A stretch of 64,000 nt of DNA from Chaetoceros tenuissimus (GCA_021927905.1 BLLK01000040.1:806001-870000); one strand, 5' to 3'; counted from the first letter of the stretch, positions 31,601-44,170 are shown. Notes: a model not told the origin generated them from the sequence alone. Numbers and translations are program-made.

Positions 31601-34600
31601 GTTGGAAGAGTCATTCAGAAGTAAAGGTGTTGATACTTTTGCTTGGAATCATGAACGCTTTTTTGTGAAATTTCCATCACTTGAATCTGAAGCCTGCGTT
31701 GATTCCATTTATTTACGTCTGTGGCTCAGTGCTAATGACTCTTATATAAAATCATGGGAAGATCCTCCACGACTATTCCAGAGTTTGTACAGAAGACTAA
31801 TTTTTGATTTCGAAAGAGATACAGAAGTGAGTAAATGTTTGACTACTTTTTTTTAGTCAAGGATTGTTTACTAAAGTTTCATTTTGTAGGTGGCAATTTT
31901 GTGTATGAAGGCCTTAGCACGGTTGTATTCATTACACGCCAGAAATATCGGGGTTTTTCCTGAGCTGCCAACACTAATCACGTTTGTGACAAACACGAAA
32001 CATAGCCAAGTACAGCAGAGCTTGCTATCTCTTATTTTTGCAACTTTACAGCCTAGTGACGACAAATTTGGCAAGGTGGATGTGAAACAGAATGGTGAAC
32101 AGCTTCTTCATAGCATAGGGTATTTCTGTACTATTATATCCCGTTCTATCTCCACTACCTATGAGATGAAGAATGACAACAATGATAAAGTACGGGTTGA
32201 GCTGTCAATGACTGAAGCTGCATTAAGTTGCTTATATTATTTACTTTCAATGCACAGAAGCGTGGACTCTAGAGGTATACCATATTTTCCAATTCCTTTC
32301 GCTAAAACCTTGATATGTGATGGTTTAGGTGATGGTAACTGCCCTATTACAAAATTATGCCAGTCTTGTCTCCTATCAACAGAACCACGAGTAGTTGAAA
32401 TCACATCCAAAATAATAATAGCCTCTTTGGAACACAATGACGTGGCTAGTAGAAAGATTTATACGACAGGAATCTTCTACTTTATTCTGTTAAACAAATC
32501 TACCGCGTGGCATCTTTTGGCTGATATTTTGCACATGACTCATCTAAAACAAGAAGCTTTTATATATAATGGCCCAGAGACCTTCAATAAGAGTATACTT
32601 CGAAATCTACTACCAGCAGGCCTGATCAAAATTTTAGTCAACCAAGGTCCAAAACAATTTACAGAGATTTTTTTCTCTGACAACAACAATCCTGAAGGTA
32701 TGTGAAAACAGCTTTTTGTACTTCTAATTTTTAAGCTCTAGCTCAAATTCTTTTTTCAATAGTTATATGGACTTCAGAGATGCGTGACCAGCTTACAAAA
32801 ACATTGAGGAATCATCTTGGTAACTTCTCGACGTGCTCACGTGAAGATGATGAATATGCTTTGTACTGCTATCTACCCATTCCCAAAATAAAGTACAGTA
32901 ATCTTGATCATGCCTATTTCTGTCACAACTATTATCTGCAAAACTTATGCGATGAGGAAAAATTCAAAAAGTGGGATATCAATGAACCAATTGCAGTTTT
33001 TAATGCCAGTGCAAGAGCTTGGCAGAAAATAGATGAACAGCAAGAAATTAAAAAAGAAGAAGAAGAGGCGAGGGCAGTATTTGGTATCGAAGACATTGTC
33101 GAGATTGAGAAATTAGACAGTGAATACATGAAATTAGCAAACAAATATTATGCAGATCTCAAGGTAAGCGGATATACATAATACTTCAGCTAGATATTTT
33201 TTCAAAAAACGCAGCTGATCTTCTCCTCAGAACGATGAATACAGAAAAGAAAGACAAGAGATCGAGCTTGCGTACGAAATGTTACAATCCCTACCGTATA
33301 AGAGTAGCAACAACGGCCAATCCTCGTTCTATTTTTTACAGCTAATTGTGAAAGTGCAATTGCTACTCTTAAAGAGGTATTCATCAGAGATTGGAAAACA
33401 GAAGTATCCATCATATAAACAACTGCTTCATCTTCTCCACAACAGTACGAACAACATGATTCAGTCCCAATCCTTGATCACAATGTGTAGGACTGCAAGT
33501 GAGCTTTTATTCTACACCTGCCTTGTTTCTCCATCAAATGCAGAGGCATTAGTAGAAGAGAAGGGCGTCGATGTTTTGGCACAAATTCTTGAAAATGTGC
33601 TGAAATATATGGAGTCTCTTAAAGATGAAAGAAATAATGATACTACCGACAGCAGTCTCAACAATATGCTTATGGAAATACTGGTCTTTATTGTTCGAAC
33701 AATATCCGGACTTGCATTTTATGAAGGAGGGCGCAAAGCAATTATCTCATTTCCAGAATTTCCTCAACTTCTGCAGAACTGGTGCCATTGTATCGACTTG
33801 GAAATTTTCGGGGATGTTCACGGCACAAATCTTCTGAAACGTTTTGCACTGGAGGGAATATTGAGCCTCCTTAAAGAAAGTCAAATTCAAGAGGCATTTT
33901 TGGATACTTGTCTTCTTTGGCTTTTAATCAATGAATGCTTGCTTTATAACTCATCGCTCAAAATAGAGACTCCTGATGCAGAAACATTCTCAAATTTTGT
34001 ATCAGACGAAGAACAGAATTACTTTTCTGGAATCTCAGTCAGAGCTCTTGGTATGCTTTGCAATGAACTACAACAGCATGCGACTCCGACTCTGAGCAAA
34101 GGTTTCTTTGATGTTTTGAAACAGGTCCTTACTGCACCTATTGCATGTTTACTAAGTAGCAATGATAGCGAAGAATGTCTGCGTGCTTTCAATATCACTG
34201 CTCAGACTCCTTTAATTTTATGGGATGAAGGTATGAGGAGTGAGTTGACAGAGTTTTTACAAAATATGATAGTTGAAGCTCGTTCGCAGAACATGGTTTC
34301 GCACTATGAAAGAGGAATGTCATTTGAATACAGCAATCTAGCAAATGAAATGAATATTGGCGGCGTTTATGTACGAATATTCAATTCTATGGACGTGCAA
34401 CAAGCATTGCCTCAAATTTCTGAAGTATCCAAGTTTGCTTCTTCTTTAATGAAATTTATTGCTATTTCGATCGAAAATGATGCAAAGGATCTAGACTTGA
34501 TTTCTTTGTCTTGCAAAGATTCAAAAAGTACGGCGGATGGAAGTTCTTGTAACTACACGACACGGGAGCATAATGAATGGTGCACAATTAAAGATGACAA

Positions 34601-37110
34601 ATTTCAGATGTGTGTATCTGCTGTTCTAAAACTAGTGAAGATGGACAGTCTAGTTGATGAAGTATTTTGTACAAAGGAAGTTGTAGCAACCATTTTGGAT
34701 CTATTGACATTGCAGAGTGACCAAAGCGTAAGTACCAAAGAACTGGTAATGGAAAAGAAACACACACCTTACTCAAAATTCGTGCATCTTATTAATTTTC
34801 AATGCTTTACAGGTGTTTGATGATTGCTTTCAAATTGCCTCAGTTCTATGTCAAAGACAGGCATTTGCTTCTATTTTATCTGGCGAATCATTAACATTAT
34901 GGTTTCTATCAAAATTGCTTTTTGGGTTTCAATCGCAAAATATGTTGGACCAACATTTGAAATGCTGGTCTCTTTTTGAAATCTTTGCTTCCTCGACATT
35001 AATAGCAACAACTTTGGCAAAAACTAGTGGTTGGTTTGAAATTTTGTGCGTTACTACTGGATGTATCACACAAGTAAGTGAGAAGGTGTTTCGCGAGGCA
35101 GCTGCCAGAGTGTTAGCAAGGCTTCTGTGTGATTATGAAGTGAGTTCCACAATTTCATCAAACCTTCAGCATGTTTTCCCACCGACTTTGATTCTTCAAT
35201 TGAAAAATAATGGAGTTAGTGCATTTCTCGAGTCATTTGACGCAAACACTACTTCACCTGAATTAATATGGAATGAATCGACAAGAAAGGAGCTTAAAGA
35301 GATCTTGGTTGAAAAGCTAAGCAAAGTATACAATATCGAAAATAAGAGGTGCAGCTCTTATAATCCATTGGACAATAACACCTCAATCGAGTACAAAGAA
35401 ATTAGGAACTATTTGCAGATAGGAGGTGTCTTTGTCGAACAATTTCTAGAAGATTCTTCGTGTCCACTTCTTGATTCGAACAAATTTCTTGAATCTCTGT
35501 TGGAAAAATGGTTCAATTTCGTTGAGAAGGTGTCATTCTCAGTAAGTTTGGGGGAGGAAGTGAAATTGCTGCAATTAGTTACGAAAGCAATTGTCGAACT
35601 TTGCCGAGTTCAGCCTTTTCTCATTGAAAAGTTTAGCATCTGGGGCTATACCAATCACTTGATAAATTCCCTCATGAAGATTAGATCAACACAAGATGAA
35701 GTGACTCTATTCCAAGCTTTTCAACTTTTTCAAGTGATTTCTCGTGATGCCTTCAACGTGGAGGCAATCATCGACTTTGTTGATGTAGAAGACAACACAA
35801 TCCCAGATATAATCATGAATTGTTTGAATGGAGATTCACTTCATAGCAGAGCTGCGGTTATTGTTTTATGTTTCAAAAATTTGGTAGAAATTACACTTGG
35901 GGATTTGATTCTTTTATCTTTACCTAAAAGATCTTCCAAGAAAGAAGAGATGTCAATCACTACTGCACCTTCTCCAGCACCTGGACTAGACTCGATTAGA
36001 ATGTTGAGAAAATTAAACGTTGAAGATGAAAAGTACATTGCAAGAATGAATATTTTACCTTCACCAGCACCTACAAATGATCGTGTATCAAAGTTAAAGA
36101 AATCAAGCGAAAGCGTCGACCATCCTCTCGCAATGATGTTTGAGGAGCCAGTTGCGAAGAAAAAGACAAGCAAAGCCATTCGTCCAGGCAACGATTTTGC
36201 CTCGAGAACATCGACAACTAGGACCCAAAGGTCAAGACCATCTAATCTCAGCCATCAACATCGTTTAAGACAAAGCAATCTCCAACCATTGTCTTCTACT
36301 GCTCCTTTTCAAACTTCTGGTCATACTCGTGCACAACTTCCACATCAAGCTCCCAGGAGTATTCATTCCAATTTTGCGGGATTAGTTGGCGAAGTAAATA
36401 ATGGCACTGGTGGATCATATCCGACTACAACAGTTCAAACACGTAAGCTGTCACCACAACCTCAAATTTCAAGTAATGTACCACAAGGAAGTTTTGCGGA
36501 TTCTAGAAGCTCATTCAACACGCCTTTTTCTAGAAATGGACAAAATCAACTTAATCAATCAACATTTCCGCAAACACATATGCATCAAGGACCAGACATG
36601 AGAAATTCGAATAATTCTTTCTCGTCGTGTCATGAAGTACCAGGCACTTCTGAATATCAACCCAAACAACTTCAAATACAACCAAATCACCAGATTTTAT
36701 CAGATCACTATCCTCCAAATAGTAGTGTACAGACAGTAATAAATTCGGATGAATATTGTCCCGATAATTCTTTGTCTATGCAGTCTGGAATCAATGACTT
36801 TAAGGAAGACCAGTATCAACAAGCAGTCAACGAGGAAACAATAGATGACGACAAACTGAACAAAGGCGCTCCAAATTCTTTGAAGGGAAGGAGAATCTTC
36901 TTGGACAATATATTGAACAGCGGCTTTGTTGAGTTTATCATAACGAAAGTTCTCTTGAATGAAAATCTTTCAAAATACAAGGACTCGAGCGAAATTAGGA
37001 CCTATGTTCTGGACATTCTCCAGCTACTCATCTCAGATCCTGGATTTGGCTCCAATTTCAAGGATATCATTCTGACTCTTCCTTCATTTTCAATTGATAG
37101 CATTGAATAG
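28689..37110 (+). CDS. DNAJC13: DNAJC13 / RME-8 / GRV2 homologue, 2713 aa
   Basis: Exons 28689-31826, 31890-32697, 32763-33163, 33231-34727 and 34813-37110, with introns of 63-85 bp. RME-8 is an endosomal J-domain scaffold working with Hsc70 and sorting nexins in retromer-dependent sorting. Family marks: the N-terminal lipid-binding region (FLVTKVRSWRTGYSRILSL..TNLWYYSQV), and the four 'IWN' repeats, seen as LIWNAKTRNDL, VIWTSEMRDQL, LILWDEGMRSEL and LIWNESTRKEL. Helical ARM-like sequence fills the rest. The J domain falls between repeats 2 and 3 across the third intron and aligns well (EYMKLANKYYADLK / ELAYEMLQS), but HPD is replaced by Tyr-Ala-Asp (residues 1445-1447). The C-terminal ~350 residues include a disordered Gln/Ser/Pro stretch and end with FVEFIITKVLLNE. 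Length agrees with the family. Confidence 0.92.
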
Positions 37111-37231
37111 AATGGATTGCATCACACTCGATAGAGATTTCATCAAATCTTTGATTCATACCATTGGTCAGAAGTGTTTTTTATTTTTAGTTTAGAAATG
37201 CACAGTTTTGAGAATTTAAAGTGACCCACCG

Positions 37232-40090
37232 TCAACCAAGGTGCAACTTCCTGGCATTTTTCCAAATTGGATAAGATGTTTGTACGCAGACTTTTTTGGA
37301 TCTTCGGTCGTACTTGGCATTTTTTCTTGATACTTGTTGAGGTTTCTTGTCACTATATTGATTAAGCGGTCGTCGCCTTTTTTTAACTGCTTCAGCAGCC
37401 AACAAAGGAGTAAATTGGACATTGGTGGCTACTGGGCAACTGATGTCTTCTCTCTCTTTGGAAGCATATTGTAATTTTCTCTTGGTCGTTTCAGGATAAG
37501 AAGACGGGGTAGATGTCGAAAGTGCTCTGGTGTCATCAACCCTTTTTTTTACATCTACTAGAGAACCACTTGATTTCTCATTCGAAGAAGAAGGAGTCGA
37601 TATTGAAGATGTGTTGTCCATAGAACTTACATTCCCAAACCGTTTTGCTAAAATACTAGCCGAGGGATGAGGATCCAATTTCCTCTTTGGCGTTTCATTC
37701 TTGTCGTCAAGAAAGAATTGCTTGAATTTTGTGGAAATGTTCAAATTTGATGACTCCTTCACGATATCATTTTCCCAGTAAACGAGACTATCCTTTTCCT
37801 TGTTCTGCATCCAATCCCCAAGGACGATAGTTTTGGTCGCTTTCGATTTTCCAACTGCATTAACATTTGGATAGATAAGCATTTCAAGATGACATTTGAA
37901 ATACGTAGTGAAAATCAGCCGAAAAAAACGTTGTTGTACTCTTCCTCTTCCAGTTGGGGAAGCATAGGAATAATAGCTATGAGAAGGTGTTTCATTTTCT
38001 CCCTTCTTATTATTCGCAACCAATAGAATATTGCGCAAGATAGACCCATAAAATAAAGGCTTCAGTTTGTTTCTTTTCTCCTTAACAAAATCTGGAATCC
38101 TTAAAGGATCTCCTAAAAAATGGTCAATGTTGTGACTAGGACACCAATCTAAAAATGACAAAGGAAGGATTCCACATGTACTCAAAAGCTGAATCAAATC
38201 AATCGCTTCTTCTTTGGTCAGACGAAATGCAGACGACTCAATGCCATCCTGCAACTTGTTGCAAAAGGTATTTCTTAATTCCACATCTTTTCGTTTTTGT
38301 ACCTCATGAGCCTCTTCACATTGACTAAAGATCCATTTTTTGAAAGCATTGATGTCTTCTAGACTGATGTTCCGTTCCAATCGGACCATCATTAGCCTAC
38401 GAATGTCAATATTTTTGGTTTGACATACTAGTTCTACGGCTGCATCAATACCAACAACGGTGCAGAAAAGGAACAAGATTAGGGCATCTCCTGCAGTGAA
38501 TCTGCCATAAGAGGAAACACCACATCCTATTCTAATCATCAAATCTATCACTATTGACCATTTGGACTTGTTTGGAGTCAGATCATGACATTTTCAGTGT
38601 AGGTAGTACAAAATACTAAATCATTTTACCTACCATTGGGTCATATTGGAGTTTCACGGGGTATTGTCCATCTTCATTAGAAGACAATCCTTGTATAATT
38701 TTATCAAGATGATGATGACTAGGATCATCAAAAATACGACCATCATAATCTCTTTTACCCCTCACATCCACAATGCTCGATGCTATAATTTTATCAACTG
38801 GAGTTGATTTTTTGCGTTGCATTTCTTCTATTACCTCCGCAAAAGTGGACCTGCAGCATTTGCGACTGTAGAAAATTAGTGTGAAAGGAAAGGAGTCATC
38901 GTCTTTGTAATTTAATTCTGTCAAGAGCTTTTTGAGATTTTCGTTTTCGACAATTTTTACGGGGATATAGTGCGTCGTTGTTATAGTTCCAGATTGATTT
39001 TCAGAAGGATCATTCTCAGAATCAACATGAGGATTCAAATTAAAAACTATGGAGGCAGAAATACTTTCAAATTTGAATGAATCTAGATAGGCATCATCAA
39101 TCATCAACTTTCTACCAAATTCTTTTCTAAGCTCCTTTCTCTTCTTTCCTGCTTCTGTATCTGGCAAATCGAAGTGATTAGACAAACCAAATTTTTCTAG
39201 GGCAGTCGTTGACATACATAGAGCAATTTTTCCAAATTCTCGACGTGTATCTTCATTTATTTGAGTTGTCTACAAAAACCATATTCAAAGTGAGGAGTAT
39301 AAGACAGTATCCAGAAACATGGAAGAAGTGTGTGTCATACTTCACTTACATCATTCACAAGTTTTGGATTTATATTGTGCAGGATTGAGCTTCTATTCTC
39401 CGAGTAAGCGCCATAATTGTTCACAGTATAGCCCATACTCATCGCGAAAGTCCCCCTTTTACTTTCTTTAATATCCAATTTGTGCTGAACCCCTTTGAAA
39501 ATTTTTACACAGGACATGTTCAATTTTTCATTGAGCAAATCAGGGTCATTATTAAAAACATGATTGTTTTCTATTTCATCTGAAACATTCTCTGTGTTTT
39601 TTATAATTTTTACATCCAGAAAGGTTTGAAGTAATTCCAACTGCAACTTAGTGACGGATAGATGGATAACTTTATGCAACTTATCCCAAAAGTAGATTTG
39701 TCCATACTTTCCTCTCGCTCTTTGTACAGCAGTAATAATCTTTACTTCGAGCAAAGTTGCGACGTCAAATTTAGGTGTCCCTTCCTTATCAGGGATTGAA
39801 ATCATTACCAAATACTGTTCACTATATTTACCTGCATCAAGCACTTTGGTCAGGATACAACTTCGAATGAACAATGCTACTCTGTATTTACGAAGTTTGG
39901 ACAAGAGAAATTTTTGAATGAGCAATGCTGCTCTGTATTCAGGAGTGCTTTCTCTCTGTAATTTATTTCTTCTGTTTTTGACGCGATTATACTGCTCAAT
40001 AACATAATTGGATTTCCTAATCACTCCACTCAATGAAAGTTTACTTAGTGAAACTTCAAGCGGATCAATTTCTTTTTTAGAAGATTTCAT
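37232..40090 (-). CDS. Unrecognised protein with IQ-like motifs, 899 aa
   Basis: Exons 39350-40090, 38630-39269 and 37232-38550, introns of 80 and 79 bp; the last donor must be GTAG^GTAAAA because the alternative leads straight to a stop. I do not recognise the family. Near residue 50 two IQ-like, basic-hydrophobic segments occur (YRAALLIQKFLLSKLRKYRV and VALFIRSCILTK), a possible calmodulin-like binding site. The middle is globular; the last ~150 residues are Ser/Lys-rich with nuclear-signal-like KKRRR and RRSKK patches. It is convergent with the DNAJC13 gene, whose stop is 121 bp away. Codon use looks like its neighbours. Confidence 0.65.
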
Positions 40091-40885
40091 AGTTTGTTTA
40101 CCCTAAGGGGATAGTTGGATGTTGGGTATGAGCACTTCAATACTTCAATCCATTTCTATACATGTACAAAATAAAAAGCTTTTTGGTTTTTGGTTGGCGA
40201 CGAGGTCATGAGCTTATCGCTTTGGCGTGCACGTATAGCTTGGGTCCTGAGAGAAGAAAAATGAGGTGCTGTTGCTCTTGCATGTGTTAAAAGGCACATT
40301 TTTTGGCATTGTTAAGTCTTGTTGCAATGAGCAATGAGATACTACAGAAGAAAAATGGAGGGGTGTCTCAACTAGGCTTTCCGGTTGTACGGGCAAATTT
40401 TCGCCATTCTGCGGGCACTCCCCGCAACGGGGAAATGCGGGCAGCTAAATATGTGGAAAATTAGGGAAAATCCGGGAATTTTGGGGTGAGAAAATTTCAT
40501 AAGTCCCCCTCCAGGCCTTCATTTTCAACTTTTAGCACGGTTTTGAACAGATCTCGACGAGCCCTTTCGATTGGTGTATCACTTTTGTCATTTCAACAAA
40601 AAAAATCGAAAAATATTTTTCCTGAGAGAAGTGCGTTTTGCGCGCAAATCCCGCAGCCCGTACAACCGGAAAGCCTAGTCTCAACGCTCAACTTAACTTG
40701 AGAATGGAGGGAGTGTAGCTCGGTGTGAACATACAGACAGACGAGGAAGGACAAACGAGACCACCACAATGCAATCCACCCCTCTATGCTATGCAATAGA
40801 TGGTAAAAAATACACAAGTCTGTGATATATGTGATGATAACCGAACCTTGTCAAACATAATCTCTTATGTAATAATGTGATTACG
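40091..40885. other. Intergenic, occupied mainly by a MITE
   Basis: Divergent promoter space between the 899-aa gene and RFT1. The 307-bp inverted-repeat element at 40372-40678 fills its middle; the flanks show no further structure. Confidence 0.5.
40372..40678. mobile_element. 307-bp MITE with perfect 23-bp terminal inverted repeats
   Basis: The left end ctaggctttccggttgtacg plus ggc (40372-40394) is the exact reverse complement of 40656-40678. The hexamer tctcaa flanks both sides (40366-40371 and 40679-40684), as a target-site duplication would. If one more base is counted into the repeat, the duplication is ctca, so its length is 4-6 bp. The interior has no protein-coding potential and is more GC-rich than its surroundings near the ends (cgccattctgcgggcactcc). 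Such elements are moved by a transposase encoded elsewhere; the superfamily is not clear. Confidence 0.85.
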
Positions 40886-42535
40886 ATGAGTAATTCTGAA
40901 CAAAATCAAAATGCGAAAGCTGCCTCTGGAGTACTCTATTCCATTATCCTCCGCTTACTATCATTCACACTAACTCAACTGACAATACGGTTTGTAGATC
41001 CTACAACCCTCGGAAAGGCTTCCATTCGACTGGAATTAATTTGCAGCACCACTGTTCTTTTTCTAGGTCGAGAAGGGTTTCGTCTAGGACTTTTACGGGT
41101 AGCACATGATGTCAAATCAACAAAGATAGACAACATATGCTGGATGAGTGTTCCTGTTTCATTAGTCTTTACTACATTGGCACTGATCTACCATCTCAAC
41201 ACTTATGTTGACCAGGTTCCAAGTGGAAATGCAAATGAATTGGACGACTATAGACTAGCTGGTATTTTATATTGCATAGCATCTGTAATTGAGATTTGCT
41301 CTGAACCATATATGATTGAATGTTTTAGATCTATGGATGTGAAGACACGTGCAAAAGCGGAAGGATTAGGATCGATCGGAAAAGCTTTGGCATGTGTTTT
41401 ACTTCTCAAGTTTTATGATAGACCATATAATTCGGCGTCATTTGGATTTGCTCAGTGTGTTTATGCTATAATTGTAAGCTTCTTTCTTTGCACTTCAAAA
41501 TGGAAAGACGTCAGGTTTCCATCATGGATGACTACATTTGACTCTCAAGTGCTATGGATCTGCACAATTTTTTCGTTGCAATCAATATTCAAGCACTTAC
41601 TCACAGACGGTGATAGAATAGTTTTATCTGCTATTGCAGGGGCATACGATAGTGGTGTCTATGCCATGGCAAGCGCATACGGAGGGATAGCATCTAGACT
41701 CATATTCCAGCCTTTGGAAGAAAATGGCAGAATTCTTTTCTCAAACAAGCATGCAAAGATTCAGAAATTGAAAGCTGAGAAAGATAATGGTGCAGATGAA
41801 CTTTTGCATGAGCTAGAATCAACATATTCACTTTCAATCATACTCGTAGTGTACATCGGACTTGTATTTGCTGTATTCGGATCCAATTTTACGTCCATTT
41901 TATTAAAGATTTTGGCAGGAGAAAAATGGGGATCCAACACCGAAGCTGCGTCGGCACTTTCTTCATTTTGCATATACACTTCTCTCATGGCTTTGAACGG
42001 CATGACAGAAGCATTTGTCTACGGTGTAGCTCAGAGTGGAAAAGAAGTTGGAAGCTTGGCATTAGTGCATGGTCTTATTGGTGTTGTATTTTATATCCTC
42101 GCTCCCATTTTGGTTGTGCAAGGGAGTTTTACCCAGTTGAAAGGAACGAATGGATTAATATTTGCAAATGGAGTTTGCATGGGATTGCGTTCAATGTATT
42201 CCATTCATTTTGCATGGTCGTACTTTCAAAGACAATACGTATCACGGCACATATCAAGGAATTTATCGATTACCAAGTTTGTATTAAAAATTTTACCTCA
42301 CAGGTTGACATGCGGTGCATTCATCGGCTCATACTTTATTTTAAAGTACTCAAAGGCAACGTTCTTACATGGAAACCAGCATCTTTTATCTCCCGAAACC
42401 TTTTACCACATCTCAGTGGGGATATTATGCTTGATATTTGTTGCATGCGTTACCTACGTCAAAGACAAAGAGTATGGGCGTGAAGTTCTGACAATGGTTT
42501 CTGGTAGAAGAGCAAAAAAGGCAAAGTCTGACTAG
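40886..42535 (+). CDS. RFT1: RFT1-family ER membrane protein, 549 aa
   Basis: RFT1 is needed for N-glycosylation and was proposed to move Man5GlcNAc2-PP-dolichol across the ER membrane. This single-exon protein has the family's polytopic layout (about 12 hydrophobic segments) and its signature stretch FSLQSIFKHLLTDGDRIVLS followed by YGGIASRLIFQPLEENGRILF. The N-terminus LYSIILRLLSFTLTQLTIRF and the REGFRLGLLR motif also match. The start is set at 40886 (MSNSEQNQ), three codons inside the first in-frame ATG; either is possible. Length agrees with eukaryotic RFT1. No disruption seen. Confidence 0.92.
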   Translation: MSNSEQNQNAKAASGVLYSIILRLLSFTLTQLTIRFVDPTTLGKASIRLELICSTTVLFLGREGFRLGLLRVAHDVKSTKIDNICWMSVPVSLVFTTLALIYHLNTYVDQVPSGNANELDDYRLAGILYCIASVIEICSEPYMIECFRSMDVKTRAKAEGLGSIGKALACVLLLKFYDRPYNSASFGFAQCVYAIIVSFFLCTSKWKDVRFPSWMTTFDSQVLWICTIFSLQSIFKHLLTDGDRIVLSAIAGAYDSGVYAMASAYGGIASRLIFQPLEENGRILFSNKHAKIQKLKAEKDNGADELLHELESTYSLSIILVVYIGLVFAVFGSNFTSILLKILAGEKWGSNTEAASALSSFCIYTSLMALNGMTEAFVYGVAQSGKEVGSLALVHGLIGVVFYILAPILVVQGSFTQLKGTNGLIFANGVCMGLRSMYSIHFAWSYFQRQYVSRHISRNLSITKFVLKILPHRLTCGAFIGSYFILKYSKATFLHGNQHLLSPETFYHISVGILCLIFVACVTYVKDKEYGREVLTMVSGRRAKKAKSD

Positions 42536-43086
42536 TTTAAAACAACATCAAAATCATATACGGAACCCTAGAAGTAGAAATTCAAGTCAAGGTATTCTTG
42601 GGAAGAAGATCGTCGAGCTGTATTTTGAACGTACATGGATGACAGGTTACCATTTGAACAAGATCATATTCCGGTCATATGAATATGTTTTGAGCCCGGG
42701 TCAATAAGAATCAACGTTAACTAATCAATTAACTCATTAGTTACCGTTATTTACTTTGAACTTTTGTCTTCTATATATTTTCATCTGGTGATTAAAAGGA
42801 AGATATGTGTACTATTGAATTACAGTATCATTGATACAATCCAATCTTCAGTATTTTCATTTCCATTTTCGATGTCGCATTCAAACTTTTCCGGACCGAC
42901 CACCCGACCCCATAAAAATGTGCTAGTAGGACGTAGGACCTGAAGATGGAAAATATGTGACGGGGAACTTGACATTGTACGAGTACCTACGAGTACGTGC
43001 GTACCACTCCAAATCCAACCATCACAGCTTCAGTCTCCAGTTGTTGATGTTCTAAAAAGCATATTACTACGAACACAACACAACTT
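42536..43086. other. Intergenic, no gene
   Basis: A short imperfect inverted repeat (taactaat..attagtta) occurs near 42718-42744. The promoter side of the cyclin-like gene carries repeated 'gtac/acgagtac' motifs at 42975-43005. Nothing else seen. Confidence 0.35.
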
Positions 43087-43908
43087 ATGATGATTCCAAG
43101 AAGTATATATGTAATACTACTATGTGCAATATTACTGAACTTAGTCGACGCTGATATTAGGCTCAAAACAACTCTTAGCATCAGAGCTGGTTCAACGTCA
43201 TTCCAACCATCATCGGACACCAGCAATCAAACAGACAATGAAGATGATGTGGGGGGAAGTGACGAAGAAGAAGATGTTTCACCAATACAAGAAAAACCTA
43301 GGAAGCGATCTGTAATGGACTACGAATCAATATCTCTAGCTTTGAGATTGACATGTGAATTGAATCGCAAATTATTTTTGGCAACAGACTCCCCATCGGA
43401 TGATGAGGCTTCAATATTTTACACTGAGCCATCTAAAAGGAAAGAATTGAAGATTTTCATTAGAGATATTTTCCAAAAATTAAAGTGTGAAGATGATCCA
43501 TTTGTTAAAGCAATTACATTATTATACATCGATCGAGCTTGTTCTGTTGAGACGGATAGAACATCACCAAATGGTGACCAATTCTTACCCTGCCCCTTTT
43601 TGAATGCTTCAAATGTCCATAGGCTTTTCTTAACCGCCAATATTTTAGCACTGCGAGCATATAGGAATGAACTGCCTCATTCGCTTCAATATCACGACGA
43701 TATCACTCGTTATTATGCCATGGCATTGCATACAGACAAGGACAGCGATGATTTCATCCAACAGATTTCAGAGTTTGAGATAGGAAACATGTTAGAGTGG
43801 ATGGTACAAAGTCTTGGTTCAGAGGGACTTACAATACATATATCAGAAGTGAATTCTTATATTGAAAAGTGGATAAACCTATTTGAATGGGAATCCACTG
43901 AACAATAA
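43087..43908 (+). CDS. PHO80-type cyclin-fold protein with a signal peptide, 273 aa
   Basis: The C-terminal 200 residues follow the PHO80/P-type cyclin pattern: DPFVKAITLLYIDRAC, FLNASNVHRLFLTANILALR (the family's 's.NvHRLlLta.llA.K') and ISEFEIGNMLEWMVQSLG. These proteins partner CDKs such as Pho85 in nutrient signalling. Unusually, the frame starts with a canonical secretion signal (IYVILLCAILLNLVDADI) followed by an acidic, disordered linker (~45-75). Starting at the internal Met77 would give a plain cyclin without the signal, and cannot be excluded. The NVHRL histidine-arginine pair is kept, while the following lysine (A-x-K-F) is not, which may weaken kinase binding. Confidence 0.65.
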   Translation: MMIPRSIYVILLCAILLNLVDADIRLKTTLSIRAGSTSFQPSSDTSNQTDNEDDVGGSDEEEDVSPIQEKPRKRSVMDYESISLALRLTCELNRKLFLATDSPSDDEASIFYTEPSKRKELKIFIRDIFQKLKCEDDPFVKAITLLYIDRACSVETDRTSPNGDQFLPCPFLNASNVHRLFLTANILALRAYRNELPHSLQYHDDITRYYAMALHTDKDSDDFIQQISEFEIGNMLEWMVQSLGSEGLTIHISEVNSYIEKWINLFEWESTEQ

Positions 43909-44170
43909 TATGTGGTTTGTTCTGGGATATCTCTTCTTTCAGATCATATGCATGAAAGAAAGTGATTTAAAATTAGCTAAGCGCATATGAATAATAACTT
44001 AGAAGATATTATCATTTTAAAGGTTGGACAAAGTTGGTGATGGTGCTTTTGATATCTTCCTAGTCCACGATTATTTTTGTTTCATTTATTATTTTGCTCC
44101 ATAGAGTGAAAACCACAACAAGAATATTGTACCGTACATCATTTATTCCCAAAATTCAAGTTTAATTTAT

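Noticed and set aside
42716-42746. Inverted repeat taactaat..attagtta
   Set aside because: Arms are only 8 bp in very AT-rich sequence, which is expected by chance.
43419-43640. Antisense frames inside the cyclin gene and similar shadows across the window
   Set aside because: They mirror the opposite strand of clear genes and show no independent protein-like features.
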